Shown: piece by piece, positions 31,193 to 40,154 of the stretch
How the letters are laid out: each line of letters opens with the position of its first letter
Position numbering within the stretch: position 1 is the first letter of the stretch
NCBI GenBank assembly: GCA_945862145.1
Contig: CAMAXE010000018.1
Coordinates: forward strand, 1-64,000
Length of the DNA: 64,000 bases
From: Klebsiella pneumoniae
GTDB lineage: Bacteria; Pseudomonadota; Gammaproteobacteria; Pseudomonadales; UBA5518
Reading direction: 5' to 3'
Program-made: the position numbers and the translations under genes
The notes under the pieces: model-generated
What the model saw: only the letters and a program-made list of their open reading frames with translations
Database searches by the model: none
Told to the model about the DNA's origin: nothing

Positions 31193-32208
31193 GCCGCTTT
31201 TGCCCCGAATGCCCCTGCCAGCAGTTCCAGCGAGCGCAACCGGTCGCGCAGGTGAAACGTGTTGGAGACGGCCATGATCTCGGCAGCCCCGAAATGTGCC
31301 GCCATGCCCGTGACACGCTGATGCACCATCGCTGCGGTGCCGGTGGCACGCGCCGCCGAGACACCCTGCACGAAGGCGCGCTCTTCCGCGCTGAAAACGT
31401 GGGCGCGGGCCTCTGCGGGCGAGCACATGCGCGGCGCTTCAGGGTTGCGCAGGAAGCTGATGTAGGTGAGGTCAGCGGCGTGTGCCATGGCCGTTGCCGC
31501 ATCGGGATCATCCGCGCAGAGGATGTTCATGGCGATCATCACGCGCGGCTCGCTCAGCACCGGCGAGGGACGGAAGCGGCTGCGGTAGAGATCGGCGATG
31601 CGCGGATCGAAGCGCGGATTGATGAACAGCGCGATGGCGTAGGGCAGGCCGAGTTCGGCGGCCAGCAGCGCGCTGTCGTGGCTGGTGCCGAGCAGCCAGA
31701 CCGGTATGCGTTCGGCCGGTGCGGGGGAAACCCGCGGACGATGGCCCGGTTCCCACAGCGCCTCGGTGAGGGTCTTCAGCTGCTGCGGGAAGCGATCGAA
31801 GCGCGGTTGGCCGTCGACGGCGAGCGCTGCCGCGGCGCGCATGTCAGCGCCCGGCGCGCGTCCCACCCCGAGATCCACGCGTCCCGGGTACAGGTTGGAG
31901 AGCACGGCGAAGTTCTCGGCCACCTTGAAGGGGCTGTAGTGGGGCAGCATCACGCCGCCTGAGCCGAGCCGTATCCGGGCAGTGGCAGCACCCACCGCGG
32001 CGAGCAGCACTTCGGGGGAGCTTCCGGCGATGATCGGCGAGTCGTGATGCTCCGAGACCCAGAAGCGCGCATAGCCCAGCGATTCCGCGGCCTTCGCGCA
32101 GGTGATGGTCTCCGCCAGCGTATCGCCCGCGCTGGCCTCGGGACGCAGGATTGACTGGTCGAGCAGCGAAATATCCACGTCTTGTACCCTGCGCTGGAGA
32201 GCTTGCAT
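31189..32208 (-). CDS. Luciferase-like (LLM class) flavin-dependent oxidoreductase
   Basis: The 339-residue protein has the LLM TIM-barrel pattern: ISLLDQSILRPEASAGDTL at the N-terminus, GYARFWVSEHHDSPI, then RIRLGSGGVMLPHYSP and RVDLGVGRAPG. Such enzymes use reduced FMN or F420; the SEHH stretch and group-1-like N-terminus suggest FMN. It precedes the P450 in a two-gene operon, so both may oxidise the same compound. A flavin reductase is not encoded nearby. The start ATG at 32208 faces the aspartate kinase gene across a 150-bp divergent region. Confidence 0.87.
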   Translation of the reverse strand: MQALQRRVQDVDISLLDQSILRPEASAGDTLAETITCAKAAESLGYARFWVSEHHDSPIIAGSSPEVLLAAVGAATARIRLGSGGVMLPHYSPFKVAENFAVLSNLYPGRVDLGVGRAPGADMRAAAALAVDGQPRFDRFPQQLKTLTEALWEPGHRPRVSPAPAERIPVWLLGTSHDSALLAAELGLPYAIALFINPRFDPRIADLYRSRFRPSPVLSEPRVMIAMNILCADDPDAATAMAHAADLTYISFLRNPEAPRMCSPAEARAHVFSAEERAFVQGVSAARATGTAAMVHQRVTGMAAHFGAAEIMAVSNTFHLRDRLRSLELLAGAFGAKAA

Positions 32209-32358
32209 TACACCACCAGCGGCGGTCTGGACGGTAGACGTTATCGTGGGCTCTCGGATTCTGCGCGTGTTTCATGCGACACTCCGCTTCGCGCGCTTTA
32301 GTCGCGTTTGTTGCGTCCCGCGGGGCGCCCCGTCTGGTTGTTTGGAGTCCCTGCGCGC

Positions 32359-33687
32359 GTGGAAGCATCTGCCCGTATCGTCTGCAAGTTCGGCGGTTCC
32401 AGCCTCGCCAGCGCGGCGCAGTTCCGCAAGGTGCAGGCCATCATTGAGGCCGACCTGCGCCGCTCGATCATCGTGCCCTCGGCACCGGGCAAGCGCGATG
32501 CGAAGGACGCCAAGATCACCGACCTGCTCTATCTCTGCCAGCACGCGGCAAGCGTGGATGCCGACTTCGCCGTCGCCTTCGAGCAGATCGCCAGCCGCTT
32601 CCTCGGCATCGAGCGTGAGCTCGGGGTGGACGCGGGCCTTGCAGCCGAGCTCGGTGTGCTGCGCGAGGCTCTCTCGCGTGGCATCACGGCCGATCACGCC
32701 GCCTCACGCGGGGAATACCTGAACGGACGGCTGCTCGCCGCGCTGCTGGGTGCGGAGTTCGTCGATCCCGCCGACTGCGTGGTGATCGGCGCCAACGGGC
32801 TGGTTGAGCCGCAGACCTGGGCACTGCTCGGCGCGCGCCTTACGGACACTTCCAGGCGCTACGTGGTGCCGGGTTTTTACGGCTGCGACGGCGAGGGCAA
32901 TGTACGCACGTTCTCGCGTGGGGGCTCCGACGTGAGCGGCGCGGTGGCCGCGCGCGCCGCGGGCGCGGCACTCTACGAGAACTGGACCGACGTGCCCGGG
33001 CTGCTGATGGCCGACCCGCGCATCGTGCCCGATCCGCGCCCGATGGACGAGGTCACCTACGCCGAGATCCGCGAGCTCTCGTACATGGGTGCCTCGGTGT
33101 TGCACGAGGAGGCGATGGCGCCGGTGCGCGAGGCGCGCATCCCGGTGAACATCCGCAACACCAACGATCCCGCGCATCCCGGCACGCGCATCGTGGCCGA
33201 GCTCTCCCCCGAGACGATCAAGAACACTCAGATCGCGGGCGTTGCGGGCAAGTCGAGCTTCGCGATGATCACCGTTGCCAAGCACCTGATGAACCGCGAG
33301 GTCGGCTTCGTCTACCGGCTGCTCGGCGTGCTGGAGCACAACGGCATCGCCTTCGAGCATTGCCCCTCCAGCATCGACAGCGTGAGCGTGGTGGTGGATG
33401 CCGCCAGCATCGAGGGGCGCGCCGAGCAGGTGCTGGCCGAGATCCGCCGCACCCTCGAACCCGACGCCCTCGACTTCGTGCCGCGCATCGCGCTGGTTGC
33501 GATCGTGGGCGAGGGCATGTCGCACTCGGTGGGCATCGCGGCGAAGGTTTTTGCCGCGCTGGCCGCGGCAGGCGTGAATGTGCGTCTGATCAACCAGGGC
33601 GCCTCGGAGCTGAACATCATCGTGGGCGTAGCTCCCGATGATCACCCGGCGGCCGTGCGCGCGATCTACGGGGCCTTCGTGCCGTGA
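32359..33687 (+). CDS. Aspartate kinase, YclM-like class
   Basis: The 442-residue enzyme starts IVCKFGGSSLASA, the kinase nucleotide motif, followed by SAPGKR and DLLYLCQ as in the Bacillus YclM-type aspartate kinases. Two C-terminal ACT domains follow (VAGKSSFAMITV and ALVAIVGEGM...NVRLINQGASELNI). It phosphorylates aspartate at the head of the lysine, threonine and methionine pathway. A GTG start at 32359 with GGAG upstream is chosen. What is odd is its place: the stop overlaps the soxB start as GTGA, which couples it to sarcosine oxidase. The ACT tail may let an amino acid from the methyl-amine pathway tune it. Confidence 0.88.
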   Translation: MEASARIVCKFGGSSLASAAQFRKVQAIIEADLRRSIIVPSAPGKRDAKDAKITDLLYLCQHAASVDADFAVAFEQIASRFLGIERELGVDAGLAAELGVLREALSRGITADHAASRGEYLNGRLLAALLGAEFVDPADCVVIGANGLVEPQTWALLGARLTDTSRRYVVPGFYGCDGEGNVRTFSRGGSDVSGAVAARAAGAALYENWTDVPGLLMADPRIVPDPRPMDEVTYAEIRELSYMGASVLHEEAMAPVREARIPVNIRNTNDPAHPGTRIVAELSPETIKNTQIAGVAGKSSFAMITVAKHLMNREVGFVYRLLGVLEHNGIAFEHCPSSIDSVSVVVDAASIEGRAEQVLAEIRRTLEPDALDFVPRIALVAIVGEGMSHSVGIAAKVFAALAAAGVNVRLINQGASELNIIVGVAPDDHPAAVRAIYGAFVP

Positions 33688-34949
33688 GCGCGCTGTCGCG
33701 CAAGAGCCGCTACTCGGCGTGGTCCTTGCTGCGCGAGGGGCTGCGCGGGCAGGTCGGCTGGACGCCAGCCTGGCGCGACCGCGATCCGGAGCCCGCCTAT
33801 GACGTGGTGGTGATCGGTGGCGGCGGCCATGGTCTTGCCACGGCGTATTACCTCGCCCGCACGCACGGCATCCGCCGCGTTGCGCTGCTCGAGAAAGGCT
33901 GGATCGGTGGCGGCAACACCGGCCGTAACACCACGATCATCCGCTCCAATTATTTCAACCCGCAGAGCGCCGCGCTCTATGACCTCTCGGTGCGGCTCTA
34001 CGAGGGCCTCTCGCGCGAACTGAACTACAACATCATGTTCTCGCAGCGCGGGATCATGGAGGTCGCGCACACGGATGCCGAACTGGAGAGCATGGCCCGC
34101 GCGGCCAACGCCATGCGGATCAGTGGCATCGATATCGAGCTCGTCTCGCGCCAGGCGACGCTCGCGCTCGCCCCGCTGCTCGATGCCTCGCCGCACTGCC
34201 GCTGGCCGGTGCGCGGCGCGCTGGTGCAGCGTCGCGGCGGCACCGCCCGGCACGACGCCGTTGCCTGGGGCTATGCGCGCGCGGCCGATTCGCTGGGCGT
34301 GCACATCATCCAGGGCTGCGAGGTGCAGGGCTTCGAGATCGAGGCTGGCCGCGTGGTGGGCGTGCGCACCAACCGCGGCAATATCCGTGCGGAGCGCATC
34401 GGCATGGCGGTGGCGGGCAGTTCCTCGGTGCTGGCGGAGATGGGCGGGTTCACGCTCCCGCTGCAGAGCTACACGCTACAGGCCATGGTGAGCGAGCCGC
34501 TGAAGCCCTGCCTCGATACCGTGGTGATGTCGGCTAGCAATGGCGTCTACGTGAGCCAGTCCGACAAGGGCGAGATGGTGATCGGCGGCAACCTCGATCG
34601 CAGCCCCTCCTATGCGCAGCGTGGCAGTTTCCACGTCACGCAGTCGGTGCTCGCCACCTTGGTCGAGATGTTCCCGGCGTTCGCCACACTGAAGCTCATG
34701 CGGCAGTGGGGCGGGACCGTCGACACCTCCCCCGACAACTCGCCGCTGATCGGGCCCTCGCCGCTGCCCGGGCTCTACCTGAACTGCGGCTGGGGCACCG
34801 GAGGTTTCAAGGCAATCCCCGCCGGCGGCACGGTGTTCGCGCAACTGCTGGCCACCGGCCGCCACCACGAGCTGTCCGTGGCTTTCGATCTGTCACGCTT
34901 CGCCACCGGCGAGCTGATCGACGAAAGCCACGCCGGCGTGCAGCATTAG
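33684..34949 (+). CDS. soxB: Sarcosine oxidase beta subunit
   Basis: The 421-residue flavoprotein has an FAD-binding VVVIGGGGHGLATAYYLA motif near residue 41, then GNTGRNTTIIRSNYF and the C-terminal WGTGGFKAIPAGG, all characteristic of heterotetrameric sarcosine oxidase beta. It demethylates sarcosine oxidatively to glycine and passes the C1 unit to tetrahydrofolate on the alpha subunit. A GTG start overlaps the aspartate kinase stop. Order B-D-A-G with tight spacing shows a complete four-subunit enzyme. Confidence 0.95.
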   Translation: MSALSRKSRYSAWSLLREGLRGQVGWTPAWRDRDPEPAYDVVVIGGGGHGLATAYYLARTHGIRRVALLEKGWIGGGNTGRNTTIIRSNYFNPQSAALYDLSVRLYEGLSRELNYNIMFSQRGIMEVAHTDAELESMARAANAMRISGIDIELVSRQATLALAPLLDASPHCRWPVRGALVQRRGGTARHDAVAWGYARAADSLGVHIIQGCEVQGFEIEAGRVVGVRTNRGNIRAERIGMAVAGSSSVLAEMGGFTLPLQSYTLQAMVSEPLKPCLDTVVMSASNGVYVSQSDKGEMVIGGNLDRSPSYAQRGSFHVTQSVLATLVEMFPAFATLKLMRQWGGTVDTSPDNSPLIGPSPLPGLYLNCGWGTGGFKAIPAGGTVFAQLLATGRHHELSVAFDLSRFATGELIDESHAGVQH

Positions 34950-34963
34950 GCAAGGAGCGGCGC

Positions 34964-35218
34964 GTGCAGATATTTCCCTGTCCTTTTTGCGGCGAGCGCC
35001 CCGATGCGGAGTTCCGCTACGGCGGCGATGCGCGCAAGTCACGCCCGGGCCGTGACTGCAGCGATGCCGAGTGGGCGCACTACATGTACCAGCGTGCCAA
35101 CACGCGCGGCGAGGCGCTCGAGTTGTGGCAGCATGCAGCGGGCTGCGGGCGCTGGATCGAGATCCGTCGCGATACCGCGAACCATGCCGTCATTGCCACG
35201 GAGCCCATGACCCGATGA
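34964..35218 (+). CDS. soxD: Sarcosine oxidase delta subunit
   Basis: This 84-residue zinc-binding subunit starts MQIFPCPFCGERPDAEF, with the CPFCG pair and a later H-x(n)-C near AAGCGRW that complete the metal site. A GTG start at 34964 has AGGAG upstream; the open frame extends further 5' into soxB but without a plausible start. It overlaps soxA as ATGA. Its size matches known delta subunits. Confidence 0.93.
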   Translation: MQIFPCPFCGERPDAEFRYGGDARKSRPGRDCSDAEWAHYMYQRANTRGEALELWQHAAGCGRWIEIRRDTANHAVIATEPMTR

Positions 35219-38061
35219 GCGCGCGGCGGCTGGAGCAGGGCGGCGAGATCGACCGGACGCAGCCGCTCGGGTTCCGTTTCGACGGTGCGGATTATCGCGG
35301 TTACGCGGGCGACACCGCGGCCTCGGCGCTGCTTGCGGCGGGTTTGCAGGTGCTGGGCAGGAGCTTCAAGTACCACCGCCCGCGCGGGCTGCTGGGGGCG
35401 GGTTTCGAGGAGCCGAATGCCATCCTCGATCTGCGTGACGGCGCGCGCCACGACCCCAATGCGCGCATCACGCGCGAGCCGCTCGCAGCTGGCATGGAAC
35501 TCGCCTCGGTCCATGCGCTGGGCACGGCCTCGCGCGATGCGCTTGCCTTCCTCGACCGTTTCGCGCGCTTCATTCCGGCGGCCTTTTACTACAAGACCTT
35601 CATGTGGCCGCGCTGGTCGCTGTTCGAGGGCGCCATCCGCCGCATGGCGGGCATAGGGCGCATCGATCCGGCCGGGCGGGCGCAGGCGGCGCCGCTGCGT
35701 TACCTGCATGCCGATGTCTGCGTGATCGGTGCCGGCCCCGCCGGAATTACCGCGGCCCGTGCCGCGCAGGCCCGCGGCCAGCGTGTGCTGCTGGTCGATG
35801 AGCGCAGCCGTGCCGGCGGCTCGCTGTTGTGGCGGCAGACGACGATCGAAGGCCAAGCGGGCGCCGAATGGGCAGGCGGTGCCGTGGCGGCGCTGCAAGC
35901 GGTTGGCGCGGAGTTCTTGCCGCTCACCAGCGCGGTGGGTCTCTACGATCACCAGTCGGTGATGCTGGTGCAGCGCGGGCCCGGAGCCGAGCGGCTGATC
36001 CAGGTGCGCGCGCGGGAGATCGTGCTCGCCACCGGCGCCATCGAGCGGCCGCTGTTGTTCGCCGACAACGACCGCCCCGGCGTGATGCTGGCTGACGCGG
36101 CACTCGAGTATCTGCGGCGCTACGCCGTCTGCGCAGGTCAGCAGGTGGTGGTAGCCACCGGCAGTGATCCCGCCTGGGAAACCGCCTTTGCGCTGCGTGC
36201 GGCAGGCGCCGAGTGCCTGGTGGTCGATTCGCGTGCCGCCCCGCCATTGGCAGATCAAGCGCGCGCGCTTGGCATCGCCCTGCGCACCGGTGCGCGCGTG
36301 GCGCGCGCGCTCGGCAAGTCGGCAGTGTCGGGTGTTCGCCTCGACAGCGGTGAGCAGTTGCCCTGCGATCTGCTCGCCGTCTCGGGCGGCTGGACGCCGC
36401 TCATAAACCTCTATTGCCATGCGCGGGGGCGTCCGCGCTGGAACGATTCGCTCGGTGTGTTCGTGCCCGGTGATCCCGTGGCCGGGCTACAGGTGGCGGG
36501 CAGCGCCAACGGTGCCGTGACACTCGCGCAGGCGCTTGGCGAGGGCGCGCTCGCGGGCGGTGGCAGCTCTGGCGATGTGCCGGCGTGTGTGGAGTTCACG
36601 GCCGGTGCGGGCGGCGCGCCTGATCTCTCGCAGGCCACCGCCGGGCGCGTGTGGGTCGACTTGCAGCACGACGTCACTGTGAAGGACCTCCACCTCGCCA
36701 TCCGCGAGAATTTCCGCGCTGTCGAGCACCTGAAGCGCTACACCACGCTCGGCATGGCGAACGACCAGGGTCGCAGTTCCAACGTGAACGGGCTGGCGGT
36801 GCTCGCCGAGCGTACGCAGAAGGCGATCGCCGAGGTTGGCATCACCACGTTTCGTCCGCCCTACGTGCCGGTGTCGATGGCGAGTGTTGCGGGCGCGTAT
36901 CGTGGGCAGTTGCAGGAGCCGTTGCGCCGCCTGCCCGCAGAGCTCGCCCATCGCGACGAGGGCGCGCATTTTCGCGACTACGGCAATCTCCTGCGTCCGG
37001 CATGGTACGGCCCCGAGGCAGGCGCGCTGGAGCGTGAATGCCGCGCGGCGCGCGAGTCTGCCGCCGTGCTTGATGCCTCCTCACTCGGCAAGATCGAGGT
37101 CATCGGCCCGGATGCCGCAGCCCTCCTCGATTTCGTGTTCTACCACCGCCTCTCCACCCTCGCTCCCGGACGCTTGCGTTACGTGCTGGCGCTCGGGGAG
37201 AGCGGCGCGGTCTGGGATGACGGCGTGATCATGCGTCTTGCTCCGGAGCACTTCGTGGTCTCGTGCTCCAGCGGGCATGTGGCTGCCATGACGGCGCATC
37301 TGCTGGAGTGGCGCGAGGATCACTTCGATCTCGCGCGGGTCTTCGTGCACGACTGCACGTCGCAGTGGGCCACGATGGCCGTTTCCGGTCCGCGTGCGAA
37401 GCAGGTGTTGGATCAGCTCGAACTCGGCGTGTCGCTGGATGACGCGGGCTTTGCGCACATGAGCGTGCAGCACGGAAGCTTCCGCCAGCGCCCGACGCGC
37501 ATCGCGCGGGTGAGCTTTACTGGTGAGCGCAGCTACGAGATTTCGGTGCCTGCCGGTCTGGCACACACGCTCTGGCAGGCGGCGCGCGCCGCAGGGGCTG
37601 CGGCGCTCGGGGTGGAAGCCCTCGGCGTGCTGCGCGCCGAGAAAGGCTTTCTGTTCATCGGCCAGGACACCGATTCGGAGACCATGCCGCAGGACCTCGG
37701 AATGGACGGGCCGCGGCAGAACCGGCGCGACTCCTATGTGGGTGACCGTTCGCTCTTGCTTCCGGTGGCGAAGCGCGCAGGACGTCGGCAGTTGGTCGGC
37801 ATCGCGGCCGCCGCAGACGCGATGATCCCACCCGGCGCCCACGCGGTGTGCGCAGCGCAGGGCAGGCCGCACAGCATCGGCTTCATCACCAGCAGCTATC
37901 ACAGCTACGCGCTGGATCGCCCGATCGCGCTGGCGTTGATCGAGGACGGCCTGTCGCGGCAGGGTGAGGTGCTGGCCTTCGAGCACCTAGGGACCCGCCA
38001 CGCGGGCACCGTGGTTGGCAGTTGTTTCCTCGATCCGACCGGAGGGCGCCTGCATGTTTGA
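35215..38061 (+). CDS. soxA: Sarcosine oxidase alpha subunit
   Basis: The 948-residue subunit has an N-terminal ferredoxin-like/2Fe-2S-type fold without cluster (YRGYAGDTAASALLAAG, FKYHRPRG), an NAD-binding Rossmann domain (GAGPAGITAARAAQARG), and a C-terminal GcvT-like tetrahydrofolate domain (SLGKIEVIGPDA, FTGERSYEISVP, GVLRAEKGF). This is the standard alpha layout. It accepts the one-carbon unit from the beta flavin onto folate, giving methylene-tetrahydrofolate. ATG overlaps soxD, and the stop overlaps soxG by 8 bases. Confidence 0.95.
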   Translation: MSARRLEQGGEIDRTQPLGFRFDGADYRGYAGDTAASALLAAGLQVLGRSFKYHRPRGLLGAGFEEPNAILDLRDGARHDPNARITREPLAAGMELASVHALGTASRDALAFLDRFARFIPAAFYYKTFMWPRWSLFEGAIRRMAGIGRIDPAGRAQAAPLRYLHADVCVIGAGPAGITAARAAQARGQRVLLVDERSRAGGSLLWRQTTIEGQAGAEWAGGAVAALQAVGAEFLPLTSAVGLYDHQSVMLVQRGPGAERLIQVRAREIVLATGAIERPLLFADNDRPGVMLADAALEYLRRYAVCAGQQVVVATGSDPAWETAFALRAAGAECLVVDSRAAPPLADQARALGIALRTGARVARALGKSAVSGVRLDSGEQLPCDLLAVSGGWTPLINLYCHARGRPRWNDSLGVFVPGDPVAGLQVAGSANGAVTLAQALGEGALAGGGSSGDVPACVEFTAGAGGAPDLSQATAGRVWVDLQHDVTVKDLHLAIRENFRAVEHLKRYTTLGMANDQGRSSNVNGLAVLAERTQKAIAEVGITTFRPPYVPVSMASVAGAYRGQLQEPLRRLPAELAHRDEGAHFRDYGNLLRPAWYGPEAGALERECRAARESAAVLDASSLGKIEVIGPDAAALLDFVFYHRLSTLAPGRLRYVLALGESGAVWDDGVIMRLAPEHFVVSCSSGHVAAMTAHLLEWREDHFDLARVFVHDCTSQWATMAVSGPRAKQVLDQLELGVSLDDAGFAHMSVQHGSFRQRPTRIARVSFTGERSYEISVPAGLAHTLWQAARAAGAAALGVEALGVLRAEKGFLFIGQDTDSETMPQDLGMDGPRQNRRDSYVGDRSLLLPVAKRAGRRQLVGIAAAADAMIPPGAHAVCAAQGRPHSIGFITSSYHSYALDRPIALALIEDGLSRQGEVLAFEHLGTRHAGTVVGSCFLDPTGGRLHV

Positions 38062-38587
38062 GCGCAGTCCGTTCTGGTCGGCGCCGCCCGAGTGGAGTCG
38101 CGCATGCATCGAGGCTCCGGGCTTCTGCGTACGTGCGAGCCGTGCGCCTGCGCAGCTCGTTTCCGGTGCAGTGGACGGCTGGTTTGCAGCATGCGGCGTT
38201 GCCGTCATCGGCCCGCGCGAGCGCTGCGGCAGCGAGGTGTATGCGCTGCGTCTGGCGCCGGATACGGTATTGCACGTGGGTGGCGCCATGGCATCCCCGG
38301 GGTGGCACGGTGCGGAGCGTGTTGCCGTAAGCGACGCGGGTGATGCCTGGATGATCATCGATGTGGAAGGCGAGGGCGCGCTCGCGGTGCTTGAACAGGG
38401 CGGCGAATATCCCTTCACTTCCACCGCCGGCCCGGCTCGGGAATCGGCGCGCATGCTCTTCGCAGGGCTGGTGGTGGCGGTGTCACGACGCGATGTCAGC
38501 TGGCGCCTGCACGTGGACCGCGCCTGGGCGCCGGCGCTGTGGCGCTGGCTCGAGGTGCACGCCGCCTCACACAACTCCCCCTGCTGA
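38054..38587 (+). CDS. soxG: Sarcosine oxidase gamma subunit
   Basis: The 177-residue protein begins MFERSPFW and has the GcvT-like small-subunit pattern (GDAWMIIDVEG, RDVSWRLHVDRAWAPALWRWLE). It is the least conserved sox subunit, and its place directly after soxA with an 8-base overlap supports the assignment. It completes the soxBDAG operon. Confidence 0.85.
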   Translation: MFERSPFWSAPPEWSRACIEAPGFCVRASRAPAQLVSGAVDGWFAACGVAVIGPRERCGSEVYALRLAPDTVLHVGGAMASPGWHGAERVAVSDAGDAWMIIDVEGEGALAVLEQGGEYPFTSTAGPARESARMLFAGLVVAVSRRDVSWRLHVDRAWAPALWRWLEVHAASHNSPC

Positions 38588-38598
38588 GTTACGCGGGT

Positions 38599-38703
38599 AT
38601 GCTGCTGGTGAAAACCCGACTGGGGCTTAGCAGGATTCACGGCATCGGCCTCTTCGCCGAGGAGTTCATTGCGCGCGGCACGCTGCAGCGCGTGCAGACC
38701 TGA
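38599..38703 (+). pseudogene. Remnant of a SET-domain protein N-terminus
   Basis: A 34-codon frame reads MLLVKTRLGLSRIHGIGLFA then EEFIARGT before ending. From memory, this is the start of bacterial SET-domain lysine methyltransferase-like proteins, which continue for over 100 residues. Here the similarity stops after RGT and a TGA follows. It lies between soxG and the M20 peptidase gene and has no clear ribosome site. It is most likely the stump left by a deletion. Confidence 0.6.
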
Positions 38704-38743
38704 GCCGTCGCGCACCCACCATGCAATCCCCAGGGAGCACACC

Positions 38744-40129
38744 ATGAAAGCCCGGCACATTCTGCTTGCCGCAGTTGCCCTTGCAGCCGGAGGCGCTTTC
38801 GCGGCGCCTCCCGCGGTGGATCCCGCGCTGCACGCGCAGGCCCTGGAGACGCTCAAACGCAGCGTGGCGTTCCGCACCGTGGCGGGTGGCGGGCAGACGC
38901 CGGCCTATGCGGCCTACCTGAAGGACGTGTTACTGAGCTCGGGCTATGCGGCCAACGAGATCACCATCGAGGAACTCGAAGGCTCTGCGATCCTGATCGC
39001 CCGCTACCCGGGCCGCGACGCATCGAAAAAACCCGTCGTGGTGCTGGGTCACATGGATGTGGTGGAAGCCAAACCCGAAGACTGGGAGCGCGATCCGTTC
39101 ACGCCGGTGGTGGAGAACGGCTACGTTTACGGGCGCGGCGCCGCTGACAACAAGTTCGATGTATCGATGGCCGTGACAGCGCTGACGAAGCTGCGCCGCG
39201 CGGGCTGGCAACCGGGGCGTGACGTGATCCTTGCGCTTTCGGGTGACGAGGAAACGCGCATGGTGACCACCGCGGTGCTGGCCAAGCGCCTGTCGAACGC
39301 CAAGCTGGTGATCAACGTCGATGGTGGTGGCGGTCTGATCCGCGACGGCAAGGCTATGTCTTACGGCATCCAGGGCGCCGAGAAGAGCTACGCGGATTTC
39401 GACCTCGTGGCCACCGATCCCGGCGGCCATTCGAGTCGCCCCACGCCCGGGAACCCGATCTACCGCATGGCCCGTGCCATGGTGCGGATGTCCGAGTACC
39501 GCTTTCCGGTGATGTCCAACGAGATCACGCGCGGTTCCTTCGCCGCGTCCGCTGGCGAGTACCCCGGCGCTATGGGGGCGGCCATGGCGCGCTTTGCCGA
39601 GGACCCATCAGACCAGGCGGCGATCGCCACGCTCGAGACCGAACTCAGCAACGTGGGCATGTTGCGCACGACCTGTGTCGCCACCCTGCAGGGCGGCGGG
39701 CACGCGCCCAACGCGCTGCCGCAGCGCGCGACGGCGGTGGTGAACTGCCGCATCTTCCCGGGCACGCCCGCTGAATCGGTGCGCCAGACGCTGGTGTCGG
39801 TGATCAACGACAGCGCCGTAAGCGTGACGCGTCGCAACGATGGTGCGCTGGACAGTCCCGCATCACCCCTTCGCCCGGATGTGATGGCCGCCGTGCAGCG
39901 TTCCGTCCACGCCCTGCATCCCGGCATTCCGATCTCGCCCTCGATGTCGGCGGGCGCTACCGACAGCATGTATTTCCGTGCGGCCGGCGTGCCGAGCTAC
40001 GGGCTCTCGGGTATGTTCTCGCAGAAGGGCGAGTCCTATGCGCACGGCCTGAACGAGAAATCCCCTGTCGCGGCCATCGACGGCGCGCTCGCGCATTACG
40101 ACTCCATCCTTCGCGACCTCGCGAAGTGA
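38744..40129 (+). CDS. Exported M20/M25/M40-family metallopeptidase
   Basis: The 461-residue protein has a signal peptide (about 1-20, HILLAAVALAAGGAFA) and a complete M20 metal set: GHMDVV, GRGAADNK, SGDEE, an Asp in VINVDGG, and a late His in YAHGLNE. It should cleave peptides or N-acyl amino acids in the periplasm. ATG 38744 has GGGAG upstream. It lies between sox and the dimethylglycine-dehydrogenase-like gene, 25 bp before the latter, and may free an N-methylated or acylated amino acid for them. It also serves here as an intact reference for the degenerate M20 protein at 10759. Confidence 0.9.
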   Translation: MKARHILLAAVALAAGGAFAAPPAVDPALHAQALETLKRSVAFRTVAGGGQTPAYAAYLKDVLLSSGYAANEITIEELEGSAILIARYPGRDASKKPVVVLGHMDVVEAKPEDWERDPFTPVVENGYVYGRGAADNKFDVSMAVTALTKLRRAGWQPGRDVILALSGDEETRMVTTAVLAKRLSNAKLVINVDGGGGLIRDGKAMSYGIQGAEKSYADFDLVATDPGGHSSRPTPGNPIYRMARAMVRMSEYRFPVMSNEITRGSFAASAGEYPGAMGAAMARFAEDPSDQAAIATLETELSNVGMLRTTCVATLQGGGHAPNALPQRATAVVNCRIFPGTPAESVRQTLVSVINDSAVSVTRRNDGALDSPASPLRPDVMAAVQRSVHALHPGIPISPSMSAGATDSMYFRAAGVPSYGLSGMFSQKGESYAHGLNEKSPVAAIDGALAHYDSILRDLAK

Positions 40130-40154
40130 CACTGCAATTCCCGGAGACCGGCAA

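Noticed and set aside
35080-36420. 446-codon minus-strand frame opposite soxD/soxA
   Set aside because: It is antisense to well-conserved sarcosine oxidase genes and resembles no known protein.
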